A stretch of 64,000 nt of DNA. Origin: Sisyra terminalis (taxonomy: Eukaryota > Arthropoda > Insecta > Neuroptera > Sisyridae). Positions within the stretch are counted from its first letter, which is position 1. Every line of letters starts with the position of its first letter. The stretch is taken from assembly GCA_958496175.1 (NCBI GenBank), contig OY292274.1, positions 53,082,630 to 53,146,629 on the forward strand, given 5' to 3'. Under the pieces are notes generated by a model. It saw only the letters and a program-made list of their open reading frames with translations, was not told where the DNA came from and ran no database searches. Below, piece by piece: positions 1-11,385 of this stretch. The translations under genes and the position numbers were made by a program.

Positions 1-32
1 AAAAAAAAAATAGTCCCAAAAAAAAAATCACC
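1..32. mobile_element. Right end of a hAT-like foldback element cut by the window edge
   Basis: The first bases are A-runs ending in AAATCACCCTA. This is the same terminal sequence as the right end of the complete foldback element at 1753-2569. The rest of this copy lies outside the window. The assignment rests only on the shared terminus and the adjoining A-rich tract, so a different family with a similar end is possible. Confidence 0.5.
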
Positions 33-1744
33 CTAATATACACATTTTATTATTGGCATAAGAACTACTTAAGTTATTAATTATAGATTTACAACGCTAA
101 ATGCATGTACTATATATTGTAGTGGGTATAGTTCTACACTATGTCCTATAATCGCTAATAACCTGAGAAGTTGAAGCGACTGTAAATAATGCAAATAAAA
201 AATAAATAAAACAAAAACTATAACTCATAATCGAGAATTGTGCATTGTAAAGATATTGAAGAAGAAAGCTTTTAAAAAAGCTCATCTTTGAAATCATGTG
301 AAATCATGTGAAATCAAGTGTGCATTCTACGCATTTTCTTATGAATGCTACATCAAATTTTATTTTCTTTAAAACCAAATGGCACTTTCTTTATACGTTT
401 CAATGGTGCATATACTTCAAAATAGAAATGCAACTTTTATATTTGGTGATCATGGTCAATTTTTTATTGCATACATTTGTATTATTCATAATGATTAATA
501 AAATACTACCTACTATTGGGAAAAGAATAAATTATTCCACGAAATTAATATCTTAGAGCGTATAATATGCATATTATGAAAATCAATTTTTTATGTCAGT
601 GTTGCTATGATTTAATTTCATATAGTAATAAAAAAAAAATCAAAAACGACCTCAAAGAATTCGATCGTTTCAGTTCGTTGCACAGATTCAAATGGGCAGT
701 AGCGGTCTCACAAGGAGGCGGTCAATCAAGCTACTGTACCGAGAAGCCTATTCAAATATCATAGCAGTCACAATATGGAAATTAAGTTGATAAAATCTTT
801 ATTCTGTGAAGAGTAAAATAATAACAAGCAACAAAATCTCGAGAAAAAGTTAAGCATGAAAAAGAAGAGGTAGTGCCTACTTACTAACAGACTACTACAC
901 ATTTACATCTTTACACCACTAACTTGTAAACAATAAAATGTTGAGAAAATTTAACTAACAAATTACCTAGTGAGTTCCTTTTCATTCTCACACATTCCAC
1001 TATTTCCATTCCATACCCAAAACCACTTTTCAAATTAAAAAATAACATTTTACTTTTTTATTTGATTAATTTTATGGTAATTACGTACGATTCAATCGAC
1101 TTTTATCGACAAATAAAAATTTCAACGTTACACCAACTCAATGTTTATTCCAAAATTTATCTACGATTGAAAGTTTCAGTTAAATTTATTTCCTTCTGGT
1201 TGTATCTATTTCTCTTAATAAAGATAAAAACAAATAGTTTCTATAAATTCACTTAAAAAGTTCGTATATATCAACACAGTTTTTTTTCTACTCAATTAAG
1301 TAAGTGAGAAGCTAAAGATTTTTGATATGTTTCTTATAAGATTTTGGTTGATAAACTGAAAAAAGTTATCTACATTTAAATGAATAGGTTTTATGCTAAG
1401 GTAATCAGAGTTCAATCAATTTCCAATTCAAGTACATAATGTTTTAAACCTTTTGAATACCTATTATTCAAAGTACACAACGTAACTATGTAGAGGATTT
1501 CGACAGTGACAACATAATTATATGGACATTTAAAAATAAAAAGAAAATAAAGCTTTTTATATCATTAAATGAAAAATGAATATAAAACGTTATTTTGGTC
1601 TATCAATACTATGAAACCTAAAGTACCTAATGACCTTTACAATTAATAGATGTAATAAATTTGGTATTTTATTGAGTATTTACTGCACCCGGCAAACGTC
1701 TTGCTAGTTTATATTGCAATAACTAAATAAATAAATTGAATAAT
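33..1744. other. AT-rich non-coding stretch
   Basis: No ORF here resembles a known protein. The few open frames (for example 308-556 and 567-764) have AT-driven composition, no recognisable motif and no sensible splice context. No repeat structure was seen apart from short homopolymer runs. Confidence 0.6.
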
Positions 1745-1752
1745 ATTTATAC

Positions 1753-2569
1753 TAGGGAGATTTTTTGATTTTTTTTTTTTTGGTCCCATCGTGAAATTTT
1801 GTTGGAAATACCAAAAAAAAAATTCCCTGAAAGTTTGAGCCCTTAATATTAATTTTAAGTCCTCGACCAAGACGTGTAAAGATTTCCCATTGAAAACACA
1901 CGGAAACTCTGATTTTTTATTTTTAAATTTCTATATCTCAGCGGCATTTCATGGGATCGTTTTTACCGAAGATGGTTTTTTCTCAGAATTAAACGCTCTA
2001 CAAAAGTGCCCATTGCGACCAAGTCGTAAGTCACACCGGTGAGGTAGTACGGGCCACTGAACCTGATTTTTCCATAAAATTCAAGGCTTAATATCTCGTT
2101 TAATATTGATCTTCGCGATTTGGTCTACAGGAACTTTTTTGTAGGAAATCAAATTCTCTACAAGTTTTTCATTTATAATTTTTCCGTAGCTCTTGTTATT
2201 TACGAGATAAATGCAAAAAAAACGCGAATTTTATGGAAAAATCAGGTTCAGTGGCCCGTACTACTTCACCGGTGTGAGTTACGACTTTGTCGCAATGGGC
2301 ACTTTTGTAGAGCGTTTAATTCTGAGAAAAACCATCTTCAGTAAAAGCGATCCCATGAAATGCCGCTGAGATATAGAAATTTAAAAAATAAAAAATCAGA
2401 GTTTCCGTTTATTTTCAATGGGAAATCTTTACACGTCTTGGTCGAGGACTTAAAATTAATATTAAGGGCTCAAACTTTCAGGGATTTTTTTTTTTTTTTG
2501 GTATTTCCAACAAAATTTCACGATGAGACCAAAAAAAGTCAAAAAAAGTCAGAAAAAAAAATCACCCTA
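1753..2569. mobile_element. Non-autonomous hAT-like foldback element, 817 bp
   Basis: Arms of about 330 bp (1753-2082 and 2226-2569) are reverse complements of each other with few differences, around a spacer of about 143 bp. The ends are TAGGGAGATTTTTT on the left and, read inward from the right, TAGGGTGATTTTTT. An exact 8-bp direct repeat, ATTTATAC, flanks the element (1745-1752 and 2570-2577). Eight-base target duplications with a YAGGG terminus fit the hAT superfamily, although other 8-bp superfamilies are not excluded. There is no transposase ORF, so it would need a source in trans. Open frames inside the arms (2120-2344, 2360-2590) are artefacts of the repeat. Confidence 0.85.
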
Positions 2570-2577
2570 ATTTATAC

Positions 2578-4654
2578 TTTTCAAAAGTAAATTTAATTTC
2601 TATTTTATACTACAAAAATTGATAAAGATAATATTTCTGATTTCCCTGCACTTATATATTCATTTGCCGTAATATTTAAAACTTACTATTCGTCATTATT
2701 GAAATTATTCCCCAATTTACTATACACCGATACCGATTCATTTGACCCAAAAATTTTCATTTGGTTATTGATTTCTATCAATGATAATAACGAAATATAA
2801 TCAGTATTAGTTTTCTTTGATTTTCCCCTGATTCTGAAATAAAAAAAATATTTCGCAAAAACATGTTCGGGAAACTTTAAAAACATTCTTTTCGTTAATT
2901 TGTAGCATCCCGCGTGCCTATTATAACTGACCTTCAGAGATGGGACATTTTCCAAATAGTAGTATTTGAAATACAAAACACTAAATTCAAAATACCTATT
3001 TTCATTGTGTATTTAGTATAAATACTTTTTTTTAGAAAAGCATTTTGTATTTCGTTTGAATTACCTATTAGGACATATTTTGCATTTGCAAAATGCAAAA
3101 TAAAAATATCTGTACCTAATATATTTTCACCAGAAAGAATACCTAATACCTATATTCTCACGGGTAATACAAATTCATTGTAAAATATAGGTATACTAAA
3201 ACCCTTCATAACTGAGCAATAGCAGTGATTATATTTTAATTGTAGAGAAATCCTCCTGTCATTTATCTTCAACATTGTTTCCAGGTGAAAAGATCATATT
3301 CTCTTGATTACGCTTAAGACTACTTACAAAACAATGAAAGATTTAGAGCAGCAACCGAAGTATATGAGTGCAAATTAAATCCTTTTTTACTTGATAAAGA
3401 ATACCTTAAGCCACTAATGATTTACGTATTTCTCAACGAGGCAACTGTATTTAATTTATTCATTATAAAAAAATTGATTATAATTACATTATCTTCTTTT
3501 ATAATAAATTTTACATTAATTTTTTATGACAAAAATGACAAATATTAAAGAAAATGCTGACTTTGTATTTTTAAAAATAGATAACAAACATTTCATTGCA
3601 CTCATTGTAAATGACAGCATAATTTCGGATATGAAATTTCATCTGCAGGTGATATTAATAGTGTAGTTGGGACGTTTATTAAGTAATAATAATTATTAAA
3701 ATATCCTACAACTTTAATCATAGTCCTCTAAATTTAGTTTAATTTTAGGTTTAAGTAAAATACACCTGAAGATAAACACGAATATTAAAAGCAAACTGAA
3801 GAAGTGTAGTTTTATCCAATTTTATCTGCATTCTTATTATATGTACAGTGTACAGTGTACAATATGTACATTTTAAAATCTTAAACTTATTGATCTTAAA
3901 TTTGAGAATTAGTGGCACTTTCGAGTATTAATTTCTTGATAGTTTTTGGATATTGTGGCTTACAGGATTCAAAGGAAATTACCCCTTACGTTTGGCTACA
4001 AAAAAATTGTGAAATATTTAAATATAAGTTTTAATGTTACTTGTTTAGGGGATTTCAGTAATGAATATGGGGCGAGAAATCGCGGCTTCGATTTCCGAAA
4101 CTATATTTTCTTTTTAATTTTTTTTTCTTTTTTTTTTTTAAATTTTTTGTCATAAGGGTGTTCTATAACTTCATAACATTTACCCTTGTAGCCGAATCCT
4201 TTAGGTCGAAATATTGGGTCGATTATTTTTGTTTTTTGGGGTCGGAAACAATCGATTTATACGTTATATTTTTAGCTATGACGCTCTCTTAATTTCGAAT
4301 GAAAAAAAATTATTTGGAATAATTCGAGGAGCGTTCAAACTCTAACTGTTTTTATAAAAAAAAATTCCGAAACATGAAGAAATTATATACTCTTCTTTTA
4401 TGATTCTTTCGACATTAGTTATATCATAGCTGCGTAATATCACGATCACAAGTCCAACCGGAAAAACATATACACTTTTAGATATTCGTAATCATTCTTA
4501 TCAATATTATTGATTTGTAAAAAAAGTATGTAGGTACACCAATTAAATTGAACAATTGTATTATCAAAAATACCAATGAAAGACATAAAAAAATTCAATT
4601 TTGTTAATAACTTGTCCAAGCGTATTTTACAGAAGCTATAGTTAAAAAATTGTG
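2578..4654. other. AT-rich non-coding stretch with degenerate repeats
   Basis: No supported gene. From about 2935 to 3180 the sequence is built from variations on AAATAC/GTATTT and starts with CAGAGATGGGACA, which resembles a decayed hAT terminus, but I found no matching right end. GTAC-rich words cluster near 3841-3872. The ORF at 3946-4155 is low complexity and unsupported. Confidence 0.5.
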
Positions 4655-5115
4655 AATGGCTGTTGGAGGAAACACCTTCTCAATGTTTTTTACATAGTTC
4701 TTCCACTGATTTTCGATCACCCAATTGCAAGATTGGCTGTTGGGGGAAACGCCCTCTCTATGTTTTCTTCTTGGCTCATCCATTGATATTCTATCATAAA
4801 TGACCGATTGGCTGTTGCTGGGATTGCCCTCTCATTGTTTTCTGCTAAGTTCGTCCACTGATGTCCGATTACACAGCTGTGATTGACTTTTGGTGGGAAC
4901 GCCTTCTCTACGTTTTCTCAAAGTTCTTTCACTGATTTTCGATCGTCCAGCTGTGTTTGGCTGTTGGTGGGAACGCCCTCTCTATATTTTCGGCTTGGTT
5001 CATCTACTGATATCCGATCATACAACTGTGATTGGCTGTTGGTGCGAACCCCATGCCTTTGTTTTCTTTTTGATTCTTCCACTGATTTTCGATCACCCAG
5101 CTGAAATTGGCTGTT
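4655..5115. repeat. 75-bp minisatellite, six copies plus a partial seventh
   Basis: Units start near 4655, 4733, 4808, 4883, 4957 and 5032, with a 9-bp partial at 5107. Each begins TTGGCTGTTGGTGGGAACGC or a close variant and ends in a conserved block around CCACTGATTTTCGATCACCC. Copies 2 and 5 are most alike (both carry GATAT...ATCATA), and copies 1 and 4 are similar, which hints at a three-unit higher-order period of about 225 bp. Because 75 is a multiple of three, reading frames stay open across units. The short ORFs at 4883-5104 and 4890-5117 are therefore products of periodicity and not evidence of a gene. Confidence 0.9.
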
Positions 5116-6394
5116 AAAATTATTAATGCTACTGAAATAAGTGCATTTCCGAAAACCAGCATAACTTTTTTTAGTGAAAATTTTCAGTTCAATTTTCTAC
5201 GTTTCAAATCTTAACGTCCATCTTGATTCGTCAAAGTTTTTTTTAAAAAAAATGTAACAATTGGAAGATAATGGTTATAAAAAATTGATTTTTTTTTCGG
5301 TTAATGTATAAAAAAACCGTACAGTCATATTGAAACAAAAGCCAACCTTAAAAATATATATTAATAATTTTAATTTGCTAAAGTCGGGTGCTTACTTGAC
5401 AGAGGATGAATTTAGGATGAGATTGGGTTAAGAAACGATACACTTATGATGTATTTTTTATAGAGTAAACATCTCATTAAGATCACAGATTTTATGATGA
5501 TTGTATAAATAAAAATAAAGTTTTAATTTCAGTATCTTTTTCAATTTCATGGTACTTTATGTCTCATGGAAATTAAAAAAACTTCAAATGTTGAAAAATA
5601 TTCAATAATATAGATATTCAATTTAGTCAAGAAAAAATTTAAAATCCTGGGGAATAAAAGACCCGATTATAAACCAAAAAAGGAAAAATAATGAAATAGA
5701 AATTATTTAACTAAATTACTTGCTAAAACGTGTTCTTTTTTCCTATTGACGCAATTTAAAAGACGTATACAAGGGAAAAAAATATACATTTGCGATCCTT
5801 GGTTTAAGACATTAAATAATACTCTCTAAGCTAAGAATTATAAAAAAGGAAAAGCTTTGGCTGGCAGTATTCCGTCGGTATTGCAGGTACTGCCATCTTC
5901 TTCCACATATACGTTCTATTCTCGAAGTCTTTTATATTATATTACAAGTTATAACAAATTGTATCACCGAGTATAGGTAAAACAAATACGAACTTATTTA
6001 CTATCATTTTATCGCAATTGTGGTTTTTTTAACTTGTCTGCATTAATAGACCAATAATTTAACTGTTGAAATCTAAATACCACAAATACAATACTTACAA
6101 TGATATGGATGATATAAATATGGTAAAAGTATTAGCTACAAGTTCACTATTTTTTAAGAGATGGCGCTATATATAATACAATGTATTGTTGCGAATTGTT
6201 ACATTACGATTTTTTAGAGAAAAGCCTTCATATGACAACATTACCATAAAAACAGTCACAAATATTCTAACAAAATAGTAGTAGAAAGTAGCAGTTGAAC
6301 ATTTTTTTTGAAGTGAAGTGTGAATATGAAGATCAGCGTTAACTGGATGATTTAGGTATGATTTAGTGTAATATATACAGATTAATTTCAGCAA
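5116..6394. other. AT-rich non-coding stretch
   Basis: No gene or clear repeat was recognised. The region lies between the minisatellite and the inverted array. Its right part (about 6280-6394) may be the decayed outer edge of that array. Confidence 0.5.
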
Positions 6395-7194
6395 AAAAAA
6401 AAAACATCCCTTAAATCTCCGTTTGAGCATTTGAAAATTGTTCCTTTGGAAAATTGGAAACAATATTTCGGATGTGATTTTGCGCCCACAGGCATAAAAA
6501 TTTTCTCACAACTACTCATGTAAGGGCTACTCATGTAACAATTCATATAAGACGCAATTTTTAATAACTCGTTCAAATAAACTAATAAAAAAAATCACAC
6601 TTTAAAAACGGTGAATTTCAGTCCGAATTTGTCGCATGGAAATTTACCTCCTTATTTTTCCGTTTTGATTTTCCGGAAAACAATTCTTAAATGCCAAATA
6701 TTTTTTATCAGTAACGTTAAGGATGATTCAACAAACAAAATTAAGATTAATTTATTGAAAATAAATCATCACTTATACCGCTAATTTTCACTTCAGAAGG
6801 TCCTTTTTGAAATTTTGAAATAATGTCCTAGTGCGCACAGGATGAATTTTTTTTCACATAACAATTCACTCAAAAGCCTAATTTCATAATCCATTGAAAA
6901 AACTACACCTCATATGGAAATCTAACCCCCTTTAAATGGCCCAATTTCAGTCTTAATTTGTCGCTTGGATTTTTACCTCCTTAATTTCCCGTTTTGATTT
7001 CCCGGCAACCTATCCCGTAATTGCCAAATAATTTATGTCAGAAATAATTTAGGTCAATCGCATGTAACATCATTAAATAGAGGATGAATTTCGATCCAAA
7101 GGCATTTTCGGGTTCGTAACAATGTATTAAACGAGAAAATGGACAAAATCGGCACTTTTTTCACTTTTTACAACTTTAACGTCAATTTGTGCGT

Positions 7195-7265
7195 TAACTA
7201 TCGATCGTAGGTTAACGATAGTAGGCTCAATCGATAGTGCTTGAATTAATCAATCGATTGGTGCC
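7195..7265. promoter_or_regulatory. Cluster of CGAT palindromes (DRE/BEAF-like)
   Basis: About 70 bp in the centre of the inverted array hold four CGAT-containing sites: ACTATCGATCG, AACGATAG, AATCGATAG and AATCGATTG. CGATA/TATCGATA words are bound by DREF and BEAF-32 in Drosophila. Any such role here is inference, since short AT-rich palindromes also arise by chance. Confidence 0.25.
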
Positions 7266-8208
7266 AAGGAGGTCCCGGAAAAGCATAAGGGAAAAACTTT
7301 TTTTTTCAACTTTTCAGAAATTTCAAAAGGTCGATGAAATGGTCGACGATTTTATGAATTTTTTTTTTCGAATTTCTCGAATAGTTGTAAGCTAATGAAC
7401 TTTAGCCGCAGTCCAATTTCATTGATGAAAAAAGGGTTGTCTAACATCTACATTTTGTAAAAAAACGGATAAATACAAGGATTACCTTCCCTGATAAGGG
7501 TGCTTTTCCTCAACGATTTAAAAAATAAGGCCGTTGCGCCATTTGAAAAATGAAGAAATTTTTGTCCTGAGTGCAAAAAGACACCCGTAATATAATTTCG
7601 AAGTTTCAAAACGGAAAATTTTCAACTGCAAAATATGGAAATAAGGGAAGGTTTATTTTCCTTAAATTGATCTTAACATTGTTGATTGAATCATACAAAA
7701 CGATACTAACTAAAAATATTTTACGTTAAGATAGATTGCCGGGAAACCAAAACGGGAAGTTAAGAAGTGAAAATTACAAGCGACAAATTTGGTCTGAAAT
7801 AAGGATATTTTAGGGGGTGAGTTTTTATTATGAGGTCTAGTTTTCTCAACGGATTATCTAAGAAGACCTTTGAGGGAATTGTAATGTGAAAAAATGTTTT
7901 TCATCAACCACAATTACATTTCAAAGTTTCACAAAGAAGTATTTTCATGTGAAAATTAGGGGTTAAAGAAATGGATTATTTCCGTTAAATTAAATACAAT
8001 ATTGTTTTTTTTTTTTTTTTTTATTTATTTATGGTCGCTCTAGCTGCTAAGGCTATGTCGCGACTTGCTAAATTTTAGCTCAGTCCATATTTCACATGGT
8101 ACACAATACAGTCCTAGTACAATATAGTTGATATATCAATATAAATAATACAGTACAATATAGTATAATTTGATGATGTAATAATATATAATGTAAGTCA
8201 GTCCAGGC

Positions 8209-9057
8209 CTATATGTGGGAGTAGAACGCTGCTCTCCTTATGGCCCCCCAACACTCCTGAAAACCCGTGCTCTCCGGGTTCAGATTCACGGGAGGCATCG
8301 AATAGTGTTGGGCCGATCCACATCCCGTCAGAAGTCGTGCGGCGGTTAGTGCTTCGCCACAGGATGAACATAGAGGCCTCGATGTTCCCGTTAGTAGGTA
8401 GCTGTGTGTCAGCTTGGTGTGACCCGTTCTTAAGCGAGTAAGGACCACCTCTCCCCGTCTGCCGAGATCACCAAAAGTGGTCAAGCTCCCAACTAGGGGC
8501 TTAAACGATCTTAGACAGTCGAAGGAGACTCCCCACTCGCTTTGCCAACTCTGTTGAAGATTGGTTTTTACTTCCGCCAGCAGGTCACTTGATGAGGCCC
8601 TGTGGTCTCTCAAACCATTTATGGCGGCTTCCCTAGCAAGGACGTCGACCCTTTCATTCCCTTCTATGCCAATGTGCCCCGGGACCCACATAAGTGTTAC
8701 TCTTGAACCCAGACGCCATATTTTGGATCTCATGTCTCCCACCAAGTCTCTCGAACCCTCACCCCTCAGCGAATTTATAGCGCTAAGGGAGTCGGTACAA
8801 ATGAGAAAATTATCCCCCGGTCGATCTGAGATATACTTTAGTGCTTCATATATTGCTCTTAGTTCGGTTGTATAAGATGAACTGCAACTGGGCAGTCTAA
8901 TCCCCCGTTCTTCCTGATCAATTACAAAGGCGCAGCCCGCGTTATTTTTTGTTTTCGAACCATCGGTGAAGATGATTTTGTGAGAATTTTTGTATTTATT
9001 TTCTATTTCTTTGTATGTTTGGGTAAGTAGTTGGATGGGTGTGTTGGCTTTGCCCAT
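8209..9057 (-). pseudogene. LINE ORF2 fragment: RNase H domain and C-terminal Cys region
   Basis: This is the continuation of the same ORF2 after a frameshift. The 282-residue frame carries an RNase HI-type domain that degrades the RNA strand of RNA:DNA hybrids: TDGSKT with D32, TELRAI with E65, CTDSLSAI with D89 and NERVD with D138 make the four-acid set. The C-terminus has CSSCGEALTAARLLTGC (C230, C233, C246), matching the Cys-rich tail of I-type and jockey-type ORF2 proteins, though the usual His before the last Cys is replaced. The in-frame sequence continues upstream of the Met at 9057 to about 9150, so the Met is not a true start. RNase H presence favours the I-like side of the jockey/I group over classical Jockey. 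Confidence 0.92.
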
Positions 9058-9071
9058 GTTTTCTAGTACAT

Positions 9072-10796
9072 TTATAGTTCTTGGTTTTGAGAACTCCCAC
9101 GGTGGTATTGATGGTTCTTCCTGGATATAGATTGATGGTAGGTGTATTTTATGATGTTTTTAATTAACTTCAGTCGTAGGGAAAATGGGAGTGGAAGGTT
9201 TCCCTTTTTAAATATGAATTTATTTAAACTTGATCTCAGAATTTTTTTACATTGATCTGATTGAGGTTTAAGCTTTGTTTTGATGGCGTATTTTATAGAG
9301 AGGTATTTTCTTCGTAGATTGAGGTTGGGTTCATTTGCTTCGACTAACAAACTGCTTGTGGGACATGTGTGGAATGCTCCCAAAGCTAGCCTGACTCCTA
9401 GGTTATGCACTGGGTCTAGCAGTTTTAAGGTGTTGGGTTTGGCGGATGAATATACTACACTACCGTAGTCCAGAATTGGCCTTATCAGTGTGCGATATAG
9501 CCCTATGAGGTGATTTCTGTCGACTCCATTGTTGTTTGAGTTTAATATTTTTAGTATGTTTATTTTCCTCATACATTTCGCTTTCAGCTTTTTTATATGT
9601 GGTAGCCAACTTAGGTGTTCATCAAATTCCAGTCCGAGGAAGGGACAGTTTTTTTTTTGTTGAAGTGGTTTTCCATAGAACGTTAAATTTAGAGGATGTT
9701 GGGCTTTCTTGCTTCGGTTAAAAATTATAAGGTTTGTTTTTTCTGGTGAGAATTGAAGACCATTTTGGTTCGACCACGATTCTAGTTTTCTGAGAAGCAT
9801 TTTTAAAATTTTTTTTGCAAAATATCTATTTCCAGTCCTTAATGATATCGCTAAGTCATCGGCAAACAAATAGGGTTTTATAGGCGGTGGTATTTCTTTG
9901 ACAACATCGTTTATTGCCAGAAGAAACAGTGTTGGGCTGAGGACTGATCCTTGTGGAACTCCATTTTGGTTTTCTTTTTCCTCGGAAAGTTTGTTACCTA
10001 TTCTAACCCTAAAATATCTTTTTTGTATAAAATTTTTTATAAAGTTGGCCAGGTTGCCTCTGATATTGTTTTTATATAGACTTTCTATGATCTTTGGTCT
10101 CCATATCGTATCGAAGGCCTTTTTTATATCAAAAAAGATACAATACACCTGCTCTCCCTGATGAAATGCTTTGCAGATTTCGTTCTCCAAATTGGTTAAA
10201 TGGTTGATAGTGGATCGCTCAGGTCTGAAGCCATTTTGGCAGTCATGTAGTATTTTATTTTCTTCGATAATAAAATGTAGTCTCTTGTTGATAATTCTTT
10301 CCATTGTTTTGCAAATAGTATTGGTAAGGGATATTGGTCGGTAGTTTTCCCGCGAAAATTTGTTTTTGCAGGGCTTAGGGATTGGGATGGTTATGGCTTT
10401 GTGCCAGCAGGATGGAAATTCATTCTTTTTCCAAATTTGCTGTATTATTTTAAGAAGTATAGTCAAAGCTGATTGGCTGAGATTTTTAAGCATAGCTGGG
10501 TGTATGTTGTCAGGGCCTGGAGACGTTGAGTTTGCTTTTATTATCGCTGTTTTTAATTCTTCCATGGTAATATTTAGGTTGTATGGCTCTGTGTTGTCGC
10601 TTTCTAGGTTGTATATCGTTTTTGTGTTTTGTCTTATATGTTGTTTAAAAACATCGCTGTAATTATTGGAACTGGATGTTTCGGAGAAGTATTCAGCGAA
10701 AGAGTTGGCGATTTCCACCGGATCTGTTAAGGTGATTTGATCGGTTTGTAACCGTATTGGCTGACTGTATGTTGGGTTTTGTCTTAATCTATTCAC
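9072..10796 (-). pseudogene. LINE ORF2 fragment: reverse transcriptase domain
   Basis: This is a 574-codon open stretch of a non-LTR reverse transcriptase, which in the parent element copies its own RNA at a nicked target. Visible landmarks are the fingers block with NYRPISLTNT near 151-160, NGFRPERSTINHL near 188-200, palm motif A FFDIKKAFD (catalytic D223, second D229), motif B GVPQGSVLSP near 279-288 and motif C FADD (D313, D314). The thumb follows. The frame remains open upstream of the first Met to the truncation point near 10821, so that Met is not the original start and the endonuclease domain is absent. The frame ends at 9072, while the RNase H frame downstream is offset. A one-base shift near 9150 explains this, because the sequence reads sensibly in the second frame before that ORF's first Met. 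Confidence 0.93.
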
Positions 10797-11385
10797 TTTG
10801 TCCCAAATTAATGTTGTGGAGCAATATTGTTTATTTAGTCTTTCTTAACGTTACTGACAAAAAATTTTAAGCATTAACTGGATTGTTTGCCGGGAAATCA
10901 AAACGGGAAGATAAGGAGGTAAAAATCCAAGCGACAAATTTGGACTGAATTTAGGCCATTTCAAGGAGGTGAGTTTTCCTTATGAGGTTTAGTTTTCTCA
11001 ACGAATTATGAAACAAGGTTTTTAAGTGAATAGTTATGTGGAAAAACATTTTGTCTTGTGTGCAACAGGACAAGCACAAATTCATTTCAAAGTTTCAAAA
11101 AGAACAATTTTCATGTGAAAATTGGGGGTTTAGGGGAAGGATAATTTTCCATAAATCAAACACAATTATGTTTGGTCAATCATTCTCTCAATCCTCCATT
11201 AAAGTTACGGACAAAAAAATTTGACATTTACGGGATAGTTTGCCGGCAAATCAAAACAGGAAGATAAGGGGGTAAAAATCCATGCGACAAATTTGAATTG
11301 AAATTTGGCGATTTCAAGGGATGACTTTTTATTTTGAAGTCTAGTTTATTTAACAGATTATGAATCAAGGCCATCAAGTGAGTTG

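Larger units (their letters stand above)
8005..10821 (-). mobile_element. 5'-truncated non-LTR retrotransposon (I/jockey-like, with RNase H)
   Basis: The element lies on the minus strand. Its poly(A) tail appears as an 18-base T run at 8005-8022, and its upstream edge is at about 10821. The direct repeat CAATATTG, up to CAATATTGTTT, flanks it (from 7997 and from 10822), as expected of target-primed insertion. It encodes the reverse transcriptase and RNase H part of ORF2, but the endonuclease and ORF1 are missing, so it is dead on arrival. The 3' UTR is about 185 bp. It interrupts one ~340-bp unit of the inverted array, and the intact neighbouring unit around 11165-11220 shows the uninterrupted form. 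Confidence 0.92.
6395..11385. repeat. Inverted array of ~340-bp units (FB-like foldback), interrupted by a LINE
   Basis: A unit of about 330-352 bp is repeated head to tail within each arm, and the two arms are inverted. Landmarks in the right arm are GCCGGGAAACCAAAACGGG near 7738, GCCGGGAAATCAAAACGGG near 10889 and GCCGGCAAATCAAAACAGG near 11241, each followed by a block containing GCGACAAATTTGG. The same landmarks occur in reverse complement near 6600-6680 and 6950-7000. The centre (about 7081-7494) is less clearly repeated. A LINE (8005-10821) splits one right-arm unit. Long inverted arms made of internal tandem units recall Drosophila FB elements, but I saw no sequence similarity that would prove kinship. 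Outer boundaries are approximate. Confidence 0.75.

Noticed and set aside
2935..3180. hAT element starting CAGAGATGGGACA
   Set aside because: No matching right terminus or target duplication was found; only low-complexity AAATAC words follow.
4655..5115. CRISPR array
   Set aside because: Whole 75-bp units vary along their length with no constant repeat and unique spacer pattern; it is a minisatellite in an animal genome.
6167..6576. Two overlapping minus-strand ORFs of 98 and 62 codons
   Set aside because: They overlap the outer edge of the inverted array and show no protein-like features.
8561..10662. Plus-strand ORFs at 8561-8875, 9280-9468, 9536-9721, 9898-10161 and 10360-10662
   Set aside because: They are antisense shadows of the LINE ORF2 and encode nothing recognisable.
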